Positions 27,617 through 36,216 of a stretch of 64,000 nucleotides of DNA are shown in pieces. Position 1 is the first letter of the stretch; the number at the start of each line of letters is the position of its first letter. The DNA is from Acidimicrobiales bacterium (GTDB taxonomy: Bacteria > Actinomycetota > Acidimicrobiia > Acidimicrobiales > MedAcidi-G1): the NCBI GenBank assembly GCA_014237715.1, contig JAAZZG010000003.1, positions 62,001 through 126,000 on the forward strand. Direction: 5' to 3'. The notes beneath the pieces were generated by a model. The model searched no databases. It had not been told where the DNA came from and saw only the letters and a list, made by a program, of their open reading frames with translations. A program made the translations under genes and the position numbers.

Positions 27617-28803
27617 CCCTCAGCCATCTCCCGGTCCTTGGACACCTCGTCAAGGTCGGCGAACTCTTCGCTGGTGTCGACCCAGTTCTCGAACTCGATT
27701 ACCCCGATGTCGGTGAACCGGTCGCGCAACCATCCGTCGCCGGCATCCAGAAGCCCCAACTTCTTGCAGTTGGGGACGATCTTGGAGAACAACATCTTCT
27801 GGAACAGTCGCAGCTCATCGGGCATCTCGAGGCTGAACTTGACCATGTCCTTGACGGGTACGCCCATGCGTTCCCAGACCTCCTGGCGCATGAACCGGTC
27901 CCGCATGCGCAGCGCCGCCTCGAAGGTGAACTCCTGTCGGTCGCGCAACTCGGCCACCGTGAGCTCCTGGTAGACCTCCTGGAGGCTAAGTACTCCGAAG
28001 GCCACGTGCCGGGCCTCGTCGGACATCACGTAGCGAAGCAGCTTCTTGAGTAGCGGCTCCTCGGTGGTCTGGTGCATGAATCCGAAGGCAGCTAGTGCCA
28101 GGCCCTCCACCATGATCTGCATGCCCAGGTAGGTCATGTCCCAGCGGCTGTCCTCGAGAATGTCGTCCAGCAGGGCGCCGAGGTGGGTGTTGACCGGGTA
28201 CTTGATGCCCCCGAGCTTCTGGTCGAGGTACTGGGCGAACACCTCGACGTGGCGAGCCTCGTCGACCACCTGGGTGGCCGCGTAGTACTTGGCGTCGATC
28301 CACGGAACGGTCTCGACGATCTTGGCCGTGCACAACAGGGCACCCTGCTCGCCGTGCATGAACTGGCTGAGGCTCCAGTTCATGGACTCCACACCCACCT
28401 CGAGCCACTCGTCCTCGTTGAGCTTGTGGAGCGGTGAATCGGGATTGTCGGCAAAGTAGGCCACCTCGGCGGGGTCGGCCGGAGCCAGCACGGCGTAAGG
28501 ATCAACGTCGATCGACCAGTCCAGGTCGGTCTGACCGTTCCACTGGGAGGTTTTGGCCTTCTCGTAGAGCTTGTCGAGGGCGGCCCGCTCTCCCTTGTCG
28601 TAGCGCCACGTGAAGATGGCGTCAGAGTTGTCCTCGACCACGCTGATCAGCGAATTGACGTCGTCGTTACTGCGGGAGAAGTCGGTGATCCGGTCCGGGT
28701 CGTTGGCATACGCCCGAAAGTCGAATGCCGCGTCGCTGATGTTCTCCGTGTCCATCTCAGTCATGGCTGCGGCTTCGGGAGAGGGGTTCTCGGTGGTGGT
28801 CAT
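27613..28803 (-). CDS. ferritin-like diiron protein, copy 1
   Basis: A 396-residue protein with a four-helix diiron core. Likely iron ligands are in SQFMHGEQGALL, QVVDEARHVEVFAQYL near residue 185, VEGLALAAFG near 228 and VMSDEARHVAFG near 255; the two EARH motifs are the signature pairs. It is closely related along its length to the neighbouring upstream gene, and the shared C-terminal FSKIVPNCKKLGLLD is striking. The exact reaction is unknown to me; related diiron proteins act as oxygenases or desaturase-like enzymes. AGGAG lies 6 nt before the ATG. It is part of the TetR-paralog operon. Confidence 0.85.
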   Translation of the reverse strand: MTTTENPSPEAAAMTEMDTENISDAAFDFRAYANDPDRITDFSRSNDDVNSLISVVEDNSDAIFTWRYDKGERAALDKLYEKAKTSQWNGQTDLDWSIDVDPYAVLAPADPAEVAYFADNPDSPLHKLNEDEWLEVGVESMNWSLSQFMHGEQGALLCTAKIVETVPWIDAKYYAATQVVDEARHVEVFAQYLDQKLGGIKYPVNTHLGALLDDILEDSRWDMTYLGMQIMVEGLALAAFGFMHQTTEEPLLKKLLRYVMSDEARHVAFGVLSLQEVYQELTVAELRDRQEFTFEAALRMRDRFMRQEVWERMGVPVKDMVKFSLEMPDELRLFQKMLFSKIVPNCKKLGLLDAGDGWLRDRFTDIGVIEFENWVDTSEEFADLDEVSKDREMAEG

Positions 28804-28842
28804 GGTTACTCCTGCTTTCTGGTGCGGGCTGTCTGGGACCGG

Positions 28843-30042
28843 TCAGTGGGTTGGGGTGTCGATGACCTCGACGCCCTGCAGGGCATCCGGGTCGAATGAG
28901 GCTCGGTTGGCGGCGTCGTCGAGTTCCCGGTCGGCTACCGGTCCGTCGAGGTCGAGAGCTTCGGCGGTGTTCTCCCAGTCCTCGAATTGGATGATGTTCA
29001 TCTCCTGGAAGCGCTCGCGCAGCCAGCCGTCCCGATGGTCGAGCAGGCCCAGCTTCTTGCAGTTGGGGACGATCTTGGAGAACAGCAGCTGCTGGAACTT
29101 CTGTTGGGAGTTCTGGTCGGGCAGCAGGGCCTCGATCTCCTCGTTGGAGATGCCGTAGCTGGGCCACAACTCGGCGTTCAGTGTGCGACGCCGCATCTGG
29201 TTGCAGGCCTCGAAGGCAAATTCCTGACGGAGCCGGAAATCGTCGGCCGAGAGGTCGGCGTAGATCTCCTGCAACGAGAGGATCCCGAAGGCCACGTGGC
29301 GGGCCTCGTCGGACATCACGTAGCGCAGAAGATTCTTGAGTAGGGGCTCCTGGGTGGTGCCCAGCATCATGCCGAAGGCGGCTAGGGCCAGGCCTTCGAT
29401 CACCACCTGCATGCCGAGGTAGACGAGGTCCCATCGTTCATCGCTCAGCACCGAGTCCAGCAGCGACTTCAGGTTTTCGTTGATCGGGTAGGAGGTGGGC
29501 ATCTTCTCGTCGAGATACCGGGCGAACGCCTCAACGTGGCGGGCCTCGTCGACCACCTGGGTGGAGCCGTAGTACTTGGCCTCGATCCACGGGACCGATT
29601 CGACGAGACGGGCCGTGCAGAGCAGGGCGCCCTGCTCCCCGTGCAGGAACTGGCTGAGCGACGCGCACTGGGAGTTGACCGCGAAGTCGACCCACTGGTC
29701 GTCGTTCCATGAGGCGACGGGGGAGCCCTTGACGTCGAGAAGGCTGCGGGCCGGGAACCCGGCCGGAATTCCGGTGGCTTCGGCCTGGAGGCGGACCATC
29801 CTCTCCGGGTCGACGTCGATCGACCAGTCCAGGTCGTCGCTGACGTTCCACTGGGACCGCTTGGCCTTTTCGTAGAGGCGGTTGAGGCCGTCCCGGCCGC
29901 GTTCGTAGTCCCATGTGAACTGGGTGTCGAACTCGGCCCGGACCTTGTCGATGAGCTGATCGAAAGCGGTAGCGCCGTCGGAAGGTTCCTCAACTGGGGA
30001 CCTGTCACTCGAGGTAGTGGCATCGCCCTGGATGATCGTCAT
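28843..30042 (-). CDS. ferritin-like diiron protein, copy 2
   Basis: A 399-residue paralog of the next gene, sharing the diiron motifs HGEQGALLCTARLVES, VVDEARHVEAFARYLDE and YVMSDEARHVAFGILSLQE, and the C-terminal FSKIVPNCKKLGLLD. The N-terminal 30 residues differ. The ATG at 30042 overlaps the TetR stop as ATGA, so the two are translationally coupled. Tandem arrangement suggests duplication, and possibly a heterodimer or two substrate specificities (inference). Confidence 0.85.
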   Translation of the reverse strand: MTIIQGDATTSSDRSPVEEPSDGATAFDQLIDKVRAEFDTQFTWDYERGRDGLNRLYEKAKRSQWNVSDDLDWSIDVDPERMVRLQAEATGIPAGFPARSLLDVKGSPVASWNDDQWVDFAVNSQCASLSQFLHGEQGALLCTARLVESVPWIEAKYYGSTQVVDEARHVEAFARYLDEKMPTSYPINENLKSLLDSVLSDERWDLVYLGMQVVIEGLALAAFGMMLGTTQEPLLKNLLRYVMSDEARHVAFGILSLQEIYADLSADDFRLRQEFAFEACNQMRRRTLNAELWPSYGISNEEIEALLPDQNSQQKFQQLLFSKIVPNCKKLGLLDHRDGWLRERFQEMNIIQFEDWENTAEALDLDGPVADRELDDAANRASFDPDALQGVEVIDTPTH

Positions 30043-30686
30043 GTCTGGTCTCCGGTCAGGGAATCGTCGGTGGGAAAGTTCTCGGCGGGGAGCGCCAGTC
30101 CGGTCAGGACCCGGTCGATGACGGCGTGCCAGTTGTCGGGCTCGGGGAGGTCCAGGCCCATCGAACGGGTCAGCAGCATCCCGAAGCCGATGGCGTGGGC
30201 CAGCCGGACCACCGCCTGCTCGTCGAGGCCCGGGTCCAGGAGTCCGTCGCTGGTGCCCTCGCTGACGATCTTGCCGAGCCGGCGGTCCTCGTCGGTCACC
30301 CGACACCGGAGGCGGTCAGCCAACTCGGGATCGCGACGGGCGGCCACCACGGCTTCGAGGAACAGTCCGTGGCCGCCGTCCAGGTCGTCGAGCAGGTGGT
30401 CGCCGAGCCGGGATAGCACCTCGGTTGCCGAGCCGCTCCCGCTACTGTTGAGCACGGTGTCGAGCGAGTCGGGCATGTGGTGGTCGGCGGCTTCGAGGAG
30501 GAGTTCGGCCTTGCCGCCGAAGCGGTTGTAGATGGCGCCGGTGGTTACGCCGGCTCGGCGGGCGATCTCGGCGACGCCGGCCTTCTCGTAGCCCTTTTCG
30601 GCAAACACCTCAGCCGCCGCTTGCAGCAGACGGTCCGTGAGTTCGCTCCCGGTGTTCCCGGTGTGGGAGCTGGGTAGGTCGGCCAT
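30039..30686 (-). CDS. TetR family transcriptional regulator
   Basis: A 215-residue repressor. The N-terminal helix-turn-helix reads LLQAAAEVFAEKGYEKAGVAEIARRAGVTTGAIYNRFGGK (seen in parts), typical of TetR; the C-terminal ligand domain is variable. The ATG at 30686 is preferred because TATTAT ends 6 nt upstream, indicating a leaderless transcript, with no ribosome binding site. A palindrome overlies that promoter, so it probably represses itself and the two diiron genes. The effector is unknown. Confidence 0.88.
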   Translation of the reverse strand: MADLPSSHTGNTGSELTDRLLQAAAEVFAEKGYEKAGVAEIARRAGVTTGAIYNRFGGKAELLLEAADHHMPDSLDTVLNSSGSGSATEVLSRLGDHLLDDLDGGHGLFLEAVVAARRDPELADRLRCRVTDEDRRLGKIVSEGTSDGLLDPGLDEQAVVRLAHAIGFGMLLTRSMGLDLPEPDNWHAVIDRVLTGLALPAENFPTDDSLTGDQT

Positions 30687-30692
30687 CACACG

Positions 30693-30720
30693 ATAATAAC
30701 CATTGTTATCAGAGAATCAA
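30693..30720 (-). promoter_or_regulatory. tetR promoter with overlapping operator
   Basis: On the minus strand a TTGATT -35 (30720-30715) and TATTAT -10 (30698-30693) are separated by 16 nt, and the -10 ends 6 nt before the tetR ATG. The palindrome ATAAC-CATT-GTTAT (30696-30709) overlaps the -10 and spacer. This geometry is what an autorepressing TetR operator would show. Confidence 0.65.
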
Positions 30721-30811
30721 GTGAGGCACTCTCCGCGGTGGTTCCCAAGTGGCTTACGGGCGGGCCAACGATCACCGTCGCCAGTGATCGGGGGACCTAG
30801 GTTTCCGCAAC

Positions 30812-31657
30812 ATGTACTTCGGAGCCTGTTTCTTTCCCACCGAGTACGCCATCAGTCCCGTCGAACTGGGCGTCGCCCTGGAGGACCGTGGCTTCGAGTC
30901 GGTCTGGCTGGCCGAGCACAGCCACATTCCGGCATCCCGGGAGTCGCCGTGGCCAGGCGGATCGGACCTCCCACAGATGTACTACGACACTCTCGATCCG
31001 TTCGTGACGCTCGGTGCCATGGCAGCCACCACCACGACGCTGAAGCTGGGCACCGGCATCGCACTCGTCGTCCAGCGCGATCTGATCCACACAGCTAAGG
31101 AGGTGGCCAGCCTCGACGTGCTCTCCGATGGTCGCGTGCTGTTCGGGGTGGGCGCCGGTTGGAACCTCGAAGAGATGGCCGACCACGGGACCGACCCGGA
31201 CCGCCGATTCGGACTGATGCGTGAACGGGTCGAGGCCATGAAAGCCCTGTGGGCCGGAGATCCAGCCGAATACCACGGAGATCAGGTCGATTTTGACGCC
31301 ACGTACCAGAATCCCAAGCCGGTCCAGCAACCCCACCCGCCGATCCACGTCGGCGGGGTGGCCCCGGGCGGACTCCGTCGAGCCGTGGCCTATGGCGACG
31401 GCTGGATTCCCATCGGCGGACGGACCGCTGTGGACGGCGGCCAACTCTCCGCGCTGCGGGCCGAGGCATGTGCCGAGGCGGGGAGGGACCCCGCCGAGTT
31501 GGAGATTTCGATCTACTACGCGCCCGCTGATGCCGGCGTGCTGGCTGATCTAGCCGAACACGGCATTGAGCGAGCGGCGTTCGCCGTGCCGTCCGCTCCT
31601 CGTGACGAAGTGCTGCCCCTGCTGGATACCTACGCTGAGGTCATGGCCAGCCTGTAG
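30812..31657 (+). CDS. LLM class F420-dependent oxidoreductase
   Basis: A 281-residue luciferase-like TIM-barrel enzyme. It has the beta-strand start MYFGACFFPTEYA, the family segment GFESVWLAEHSHIP near residue 30, LGTGIALVVQRDLIHTAKE near 80, and RVLFGVGAGWNLEE near 110. Family members use F420 or FMN to reduce or oxidise diverse small substrates. TAGGTT (30798-30803) ends 8 nt before the ATG, a leaderless signature. It is divergent from tetR. Confidence 0.87.
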   Translation: MYFGACFFPTEYAISPVELGVALEDRGFESVWLAEHSHIPASRESPWPGGSDLPQMYYDTLDPFVTLGAMAATTTTLKLGTGIALVVQRDLIHTAKEVASLDVLSDGRVLFGVGAGWNLEEMADHGTDPDRRFGLMRERVEAMKALWAGDPAEYHGDQVDFDATYQNPKPVQQPHPPIHVGGVAPGGLRRAVAYGDGWIPIGGRTAVDGGQLSALRAEACAEAGRDPAELEISIYYAPADAGVLADLAEHGIERAAFAVPSAPRDEVLPLLDTYAEVMASL

Positions 31658-31709
31658 CAGGAACCCCGATCAGAAACTCCTGTACGGGCACTCTCGGCCG
31701 GCAGTTCCC

Positions 31710-32294
31710 TCAGGGGCGGGTGGCCGCCAAATCGGCGGCGAGAGCGGCCCGCTGGGCCTCGGTGAGGTCAACCGTCAATTCGAGCGCCGCAAAGTCGCTG
31801 CCCAACCGAACCGGTCCGCTCTCGAGCGAGAAGCTCAGGTACTGCACCGCGGACAGTCGGCCACGACCCACCTGGGTCGGGTCGAACTCGGCGTAGACGC
31901 GAGAGCCATCGGCGGTCTCGGCATACAGGCACTCCTGGAGGCCCAGCCAGGCTTCGAGTAGCGGCCGGCGTTCGGCCTCGTCCTCGATCTCAATGAGCAG
32001 GGCGCACCCCAGCTGGCCGGGGCCGCCGAGCATCCCGTTGTAGGTCTCGAGTTCCTCGTGGATGCTGGTCTCGCGCACGATCCGTTCGGCTCGCATGATC
32101 TCGTGGACCTGGTAGCGCATCGTGTCGTGGTTCTCGAACAGGAACGTGAGGTGTTCGCCGAGGTGGATCCGGCGAACCGCCTTGACGGGCATCACCTGGG
32201 CGCGGACGGCATCCCGATCGTCGGCGTAGGTCTGCCAGTCGAGGATCTCGTCACGCCGGACATGGTGGGGGGCTGGGGCCGGGCTGTCCGTCAT
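31710..32294 (-). CDS. DUF3501 family protein
   Basis: A 194-residue protein matching the DUF3501 pattern: HVRRDEILDWQTYADDRD at the start, RIHLGEHLTFLFENHDTMR near residue 43, and RIVRETSIHEELETYNGM near 70. Function unknown. It overlaps the Fe-S CCG protein gene as ATGA and follows rubrerythrin upstream; the same three families are known to be neighbours in other bacteria, suggesting a shared oxidative-stress or peroxide role (inference). Confidence 0.85.
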   Translation of the reverse strand: MTDSPAPAPHHVRRDEILDWQTYADDRDAVRAQVMPVKAVRRIHLGEHLTFLFENHDTMRYQVHEIMRAERIVRETSIHEELETYNGMLGGPGQLGCALLIEIEDEAERRPLLEAWLGLQECLYAETADGSRVYAEFDPTQVGRGRLSAVQYLSFSLESGPVRLGSDFAALELTVDLTEAQRAALAADLAATRP

Positions 32295-33667
32295 GGCGCG
32301 CCTGTCTCGTCGGTAACTGGTTCCGCGGGTGGAGCCACGGGCGTGGGGAATCCGTCCGGCTCATAGGCCCGGGCCAGGACCGACATCGGGTGCATGGGTC
32401 GCTTTCCTGCGTGTTGGCTGAACTGGAGGGCGGCCAGCGGGCAGTCGGTGGCCCAGACCTCGGCATCCGGTGCAGCGAGCCCGTCGAAGGCCTTCTTTCC
32501 GATCCGGACCGAGGCTTCGAAACCCTCCACCTTCATGGCGTACGTACCGTCGTGGCCGCAGCACTCCATGGTCGTGGACGGTTTCACGCCCGGGATCTTC
32601 CGGAGCAGGTCCCGACCCTTGAAGCCCACGGCCTGGGTTCGGAGGTGGCACGGGGCGTGGTAGGCGACGCTGCCCGGTGTCGAGGCGAACCGGTCGTCGA
32701 AACGGTCCTCGTCGCGGATCGACCATAGGAACTCCGATGGGTCCGACACCGCGTCGGCCAGCCGTTGGGCCCGTTCCCGGTCCTCGGGGGCCACCAGTTC
32801 GGGGTACTCGCGGCGAAGCATCATCGAACACGTCGGATTGATGGCCAGGACCTTCTTGCCGGCGTCGACGTGTGGCCCGAGCCGGTCGAGGTTCGTGGTG
32901 GCCCGTTCCCGAAGGGTGTCGAGATCGCCCGACTCCCAGGCAGGCATGCCGCAGCAGGCCAGGCCTTTCTCACATGTCAGGTCCACGCTGTTGCGTTCCA
33001 GCACAGCGACCGTGTCGTGCCCGACCTCGGGTTCGTTGTGCTCCACGTAACAGGTCGGGAAGAGGACGGCTTCGCCTTCGGTCGGATCGTCGCTGACGAG
33101 GCCGCGTCGAGTGGCCCAGGCGGTGAAGGTGGTTCGGGCGAAGCGGGGGAGGTCCTTGTCGCGGTGGACGCCCAGCACCTTCTCCAGGAAGATCCGGTGG
33201 ATCCGACTGCGTGTGTTGGCCACGTTGGCCAGACCACCTGATGCACGGGCAAGGGTCGCCGTCCGGTCCGGATCGCCCAGCACCCGGTCCCGTAGCCCGA
33301 GCCCCTCGGCTCTGGCACGTTGGGCCTTGTAGCGATGGACCAGCTTGGGGAAGTCCAACTGGAATTCGTGGCCGTCGCGCACCGTGTACGGGCACTGCAC
33401 CTCGCAGAGCTTGCACTGGAAGCACTGATCCATGACTTGGGCCGTCTCGGCATCGGTGACGGCCCGAACGTCGCCGTCGTGCCGGTCGTCCAGAAACGAG
33501 AACAGCGACGGAAACGAGTCGCAGTACTTGAAGCACATCCGGCATCCGTGGCAGATCTCGAACGTCCGATCGACCTCGCCCTGCAACGCATCAGCGTCCC
33601 AGTACAGGGGGTCGGAGGGGTCGTAGGTCAGCCCTGTAGTGGGGGCGTATGGAATGTGGTCGGCCAC
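32291..33667 (-). CDS. GlpC-like Fe-S oxidoreductase with CCG domains
   Basis: A 458-residue cytoplasmic protein. Two 4Fe-4S motifs are near the N-terminus ([11 protein letters not shown] and [13 protein letters not shown]). CCG-domain cysteines appear as [13 protein letters not shown] near residue 240 and HAPCHLRTQ followed by [12 protein letters not shown] near 345-380, as in GlpC, HdrD and related electron-transfer subunits. It probably passes electrons between a quinone or flavin partner and the rubrerythrin encoded upstream. The GTG start has AGGAAG 8 nt before it. It overlaps DUF3501 by ATGA. Confidence 0.88.
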   Translation of the reverse strand: MADHIPYAPTTGLTYDPSDPLYWDADALQGEVDRTFEICHGCRMCFKYCDSFPSLFSFLDDRHDGDVRAVTDAETAQVMDQCFQCKLCEVQCPYTVRDGHEFQLDFPKLVHRYKAQRARAEGLGLRDRVLGDPDRTATLARASGGLANVANTRSRIHRIFLEKVLGVHRDKDLPRFARTTFTAWATRRGLVSDDPTEGEAVLFPTCYVEHNEPEVGHDTVAVLERNSVDLTCEKGLACCGMPAWESGDLDTLRERATTNLDRLGPHVDAGKKVLAINPTCSMMLRREYPELVAPEDRERAQRLADAVSDPSEFLWSIRDEDRFDDRFASTPGSVAYHAPCHLRTQAVGFKGRDLLRKIPGVKPSTTMECCGHDGTYAMKVEGFEASVRIGKKAFDGLAAPDAEVWATDCPLAALQFSQHAGKRPMHPMSVLARAYEPDGFPTPVAPPAEPVTDETGAP

Positions 33668-33722
33668 GGTCGTGCTTCCTGAAAGGGTTACGTCAGGTCG
33701 GTCCAGACCTGGTCAGACGCGA

Positions 33723-33756
33723 CGCACCGGCCGCCCCGAGGGGAACGGCCGGTGCG
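33723..33756 (-). terminator. hairpin between rubrerythrin and CCG gene
   Basis: An 11-bp perfect stem (33723-33733 with 33746-33756) surrounds a loop containing a small CCCC/GGGG hairpin. It lies 33 nt past the rubrerythrin stop and 56 nt before the Fe-S gene. It could end rubrerythrin transcripts partly, raising rubrerythrin over the downstream genes. Confidence 0.5.
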
Positions 33757-33788
33757 ACACGTACAGGATCTGGACAGTGGGGCTGGGC

Positions 33789-34205
33789 TCAGCTGACTCC
33801 GTCGAGCAGCGACTGGAAGCGACCGGCGTGGGCCTTCTCGGCCTTGGCGAGGGTCTCGAACCAGTCGGCGATGTCGCCGTGTCCCTCTTCGCGGGCCGTC
33901 TTGGCCATGCCGGGGTACATCTCGGTGTACTCGTGGGTCTCGCCGGCCACCGCGGCGGCCAGGTTCTCCATGGTGTCGCCGATGGGCAGGCCGGTGGCTG
34001 GATCGCCGACGACCTTGATGTAGTCGAGGTGGCCGTGGGCGTGTCCGGTCTCGCCTTCCGCCGTGTCGCGGAAGTTGCCGGCGATGTCGGGATAGCCCTC
34101 GATGTCGGCCACCTTGGCGAAGTAGAGGTAGCGGCGGTTGGCCTGAGACTCGCCGGCGAAGGCGGCCTTCAGGTTCTCGAGCGTCTGGCTGCCGTCAAGG
34201 CTCAC
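33789..34205 (-). CDS. rubrerythrin-type diiron protein
   Basis: A 138-residue rubrerythrin without the C-terminal rubredoxin domain. Diiron ligands lie in [17 protein letters not shown] near residue 17, [18 protein letters not shown] near 46, [13 protein letters not shown] near 87 and [12 protein letters not shown] near 122. Rubrerythrins reduce hydrogen peroxide; lacking rubredoxin, this one needs an external electron donor, plausibly the neighbouring CCG Fe-S protein. GTG start with AGGAG 7 nt upstream. Confidence 0.9.
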   Translation of the reverse strand: MSLDGSQTLENLKAAFAGESQANRRYLYFAKVADIEGYPDIAGNFRDTAEGETGHAHGHLDYIKVVGDPATGLPIGDTMENLAAAVAGETHEYTEMYPGMAKTAREEGHGDIADWFETLAKAEKAHAGRFQSLLDGVS

Positions 34206-34360
34206 GATGGAACTCCTGATTCTCTGGTTGCTGGGCGGATTCGTCCCCGGGGGGGAACGCGTGTCGACAATCTAGACCGACGCCATCCAGATCGGGGCCT
34301 CCGGAACGGGTTTCGGGCAGCGGCGTCGAGCGAACAGCGTTGGGCTACCAGCGGCGGCCG

Positions 34361-34630
34361 CTACTCCTGGTCGTAGCGGGGAACGTCCGGCCCGACGTGG
34401 GCTGTGAACAGGTCGAGTATCTCGCCGGGTTCGGCGTGACGGCCCGTCTCGGCCTTCGAGTAGATGATGGTGTCGTCGACGACCACGTCGAACACCGCGT
34501 TCTCACCGGTCACGAGAACCAGATCGTCGACGACGTTTTGGTAGGTGGCCAGCAGGTCTCCAGCCGCGCCCACGGCGCGGGAGGAATAATCTCAGGGGAC
34601 GCAGTAGGTGATTCGGATGCGGTGGCTCAT
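34361..34630 (-). CDS. SelW/Rdx-family selenoprotein (in-frame UGA)
   Basis: An 89-residue protein if the TGA at codon 13 (34592-34594) is read as selenocysteine. The N-terminus then reads MSHRIRITYCVPUDYSSRA, placing Sec exactly in the CxxC redox motif of SelW/SelT/SelH proteins. After the TGA the frame stays open for 76 codons and matches the family: VFDVVVDDTIIYSK, then TGRHAEPGEILDLF. The only other reading, starting inside the gene, would lose the redox motif. A perfect 7-bp hairpin with loop GUG begins 11 nt after the TGA. The ATG overlaps the stop of the lipid-kinase gene (ATGA). Thioredoxin-fold, probably a thiol oxidoreductase; its physiological partner is unknown. Confidence 0.85.
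34564..34580 (-). promoter_or_regulatory. SECIS-like hairpin of the SelW-like gene
   Basis: CCGCGCC pairs perfectly with GGCGCGG around a GUG triloop; a CUC/GAG lower stem may extend it past a small bulge. The loop starts 18 nt after the TGA and begins with G, as bacterial SECIS elements usually do (a loop guanine about 16-37 nt downstream of UGA). Confidence 0.65.
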
Positions 34631-35664
34631 GACTCGGACCCTAGGCGCGGATGCCGGAAGCGAGCCGGAGCGCGGCCGGGGGGATGGCAGTCGGCTCCTG
34701 CCACCAGCAGGGAACCGGGACGCACCGTGACGGTGAGAGGAAGCCGGGTGAACGGTTCACCATCGGCTCGAACGGTCGGGTCAGCGGTGTCCGTCTCGAG
34801 GTGCACCTCGGAGGCCCGGTGGATCGTGACGTCGGAATGGTCGAGGTGGGCGCCTGTTCGGACCTTTGGGAAAGCCCGGAGGAGGGCCAGGCGACCCACG
34901 TCACCCACCAGGCACACGTCCAGCAGGCCATCGTCGGGACTGGCATCGGGACAGATCCGCATCCCACCCCCGAACAGCCCCAGGTTGGCCACCACCACGA
35001 CGGCTGCCCGTTGATCGAGAACCACCCCATCATCAGGACCACCGGAAAAGGTGAGCCGGAACCTGCCCGGTTGCATTCCTGGAATAGCACCCAACGTGGC
35101 CAATGTGTAGCGCGATGGGCCTCGCGGAAACCCCATCGCCTCGGCCCGGGCGTTGACGAGTGCGGGAAAGCCGGCGATGCAGCTCGTGACGGCATAGAGC
35201 GGGTCGGATCTCCCGGCGTCCCGACCGGAACGACAGGCCAGCAGGTCGACGGGGATGGGATCAGCGAGCGCACGATCCACTCGGGCGTCGAGGTCCTGTT
35301 TGCTCGGGCCTCCGATCAGACCCAGGGACTCGGCGGCGTCGTTGCCCGTGCCGGCGGCCACGATGCCTACCACGGTGGGCGATCCGGCAGCCGCGTTGGC
35401 TGCCATGTGGACGATTCCGTCGCCCCCGACCACGACCAGCCTCGGGATGCCGGTCGCCACGGCATGGTGGGCGGCGGTCAGAGCCTCGTCAGCAGACGCG
35501 GAGTCCAGGACCAGCGGCTCAATTCCCCGGAACCTGAGGCGTTCAAGCACCCGGGCCATGTCGGCGGCGGCCCGACCCCGCCGGGCCGCGGGATTGGCCA
35601 GGAGGGCGACCTGGGAACCCTTGCGCGGGATGGAAGAACTCAACATCGGCCCATCATCGCCCAT
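34627..35664 (-). CDS. diacylglycerol kinase-like lipid kinase family protein
   Basis: A 345-residue protein of the YegS/DagK/LCB family. It shows VALLANPAARRGRA at the start, the nucleotide motif VVVGGDGIVHMAANA near residue 80, and VGIVAAGTGNDAAESLGL near 100, where GGDG and GTGND are the family signatures. It would phosphorylate a lipid such as diacylglycerol with ATP. The ATG at 35664 has GGAGG 6 nt upstream; longer readings would run into the divergent cupredoxin gene. It is translationally coupled to the selenoprotein gene by ATGA. Confidence 0.87.
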   Translation of the reverse strand: MGDDGPMLSSSIPRKGSQVALLANPAARRGRAAADMARVLERLRFRGIEPLVLDSASADEALTAAHHAVATGIPRLVVVGGDGIVHMAANAAAGSPTVVGIVAAGTGNDAAESLGLIGGPSKQDLDARVDRALADPIPVDLLACRSGRDAGRSDPLYAVTSCIAGFPALVNARAEAMGFPRGPSRYTLATLGAIPGMQPGRFRLTFSGGPDDGVVLDQRAAVVVVANLGLFGGGMRICPDASPDDGLLDVCLVGDVGRLALLRAFPKVRTGAHLDHSDVTIHRASEVHLETDTADPTVRADGEPFTRLPLTVTVRPGSLLVAGADCHPPGRAPARFRHPRLGSES

Positions 35665-35680
35665 CGGTAGCCTCCGGCCT

Positions 35681-36121
35681 ATGGATTCATCTCGCGAATC
35701 GAGCAGTGCGCGTTCTCTGACCCGTATCGCGCCGGCTACCGGCCGATTGGCGGCTGGCATGCTGGTGGCCGGCTTTTTGAGTACCTGCCTTCTGGCTTCG
35801 GGCTGCGGTGGAGGCGATGACGGCTCCACCGCTGACAAGTCGGCTGACGGCGTTCTTCGAGTGGTTGGGCTCGACACGCAGGACTTCCATGCCGACAGTT
35901 ACATGGCCACCGCTGGCGAGGTCACCGTTGAGTTCTCGCTGGCCGGCTTCCAGGCGCACACGCTGGTCATCGAGGGCCGTGAGGGCGAGTTGCGTCTCGT
36001 CGTAGAGAACGGTGGCACGGACACCGGGACCATCACGCTGGAGCCGGGCCGCTACATCCTCTACTGCGACATCGCCGGCCACCGCCAGAGCGGGATGGAA
36101 GCCCGCTTGCTCGTGGAGTAA
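35681..36121 (+). CDS. cupredoxin-like lipoprotein
   Basis: A 146-residue exported protein. A positively charged start leads to a hydrophobic segment ending LLASGCGGG, a lipobox-like site, so it is probably a lipoprotein. The mature domain carries a type 1 copper site: His in FQAHTLVIEG, and C-x4-H-x4-M in YCDIAGHRQSGM at the end, as in plastocyanin. It may carry electrons or bind copper at the cell surface. TAGCCT (35668-35673) ends 7 nt before the ATG. Only 16 bp separate it from the divergent lipid-kinase start. Confidence 0.8.
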   Translation: MDSSRESSSARSLTRIAPATGRLAAGMLVAGFLSTCLLASGCGGGDDGSTADKSADGVLRVVGLDTQDFHADSYMATAGEVTVEFSLAGFQAHTLVIEGREGELRLVVENGGTDTGTITLEPGRYILYCDIAGHRQSGMEARLLVE

Positions 36122-36142
36122 CGAGGCGGTCTGAAAAGCACG

Positions 36143-36170
36143 AACGACCCGCCCCTGAGGGCGGGTCGTT
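36143..36170. terminator. 12-bp perfect hairpin, bidirectional terminator
   Basis: AACGACCCGCCC pairs with GGGCGGGTCGTT around a CTGA tetraloop between the convergent cupredoxin and PuuD-like genes. It is flanked by A-rich sequence on one side and TTT on the other. Confidence 0.75.
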
Positions 36171-36216
36171 TCGCGTCAGCGAACTTGGTTCAGCGGCCGG
36201 TGGCCAGAGGTAGTGC

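Noticed and set aside
34361-34573. Shorter SelW-like frame starting inside the gene
   Set aside because: It would remove the CxxU motif and the first strand of the fold and has no ribosome binding site.
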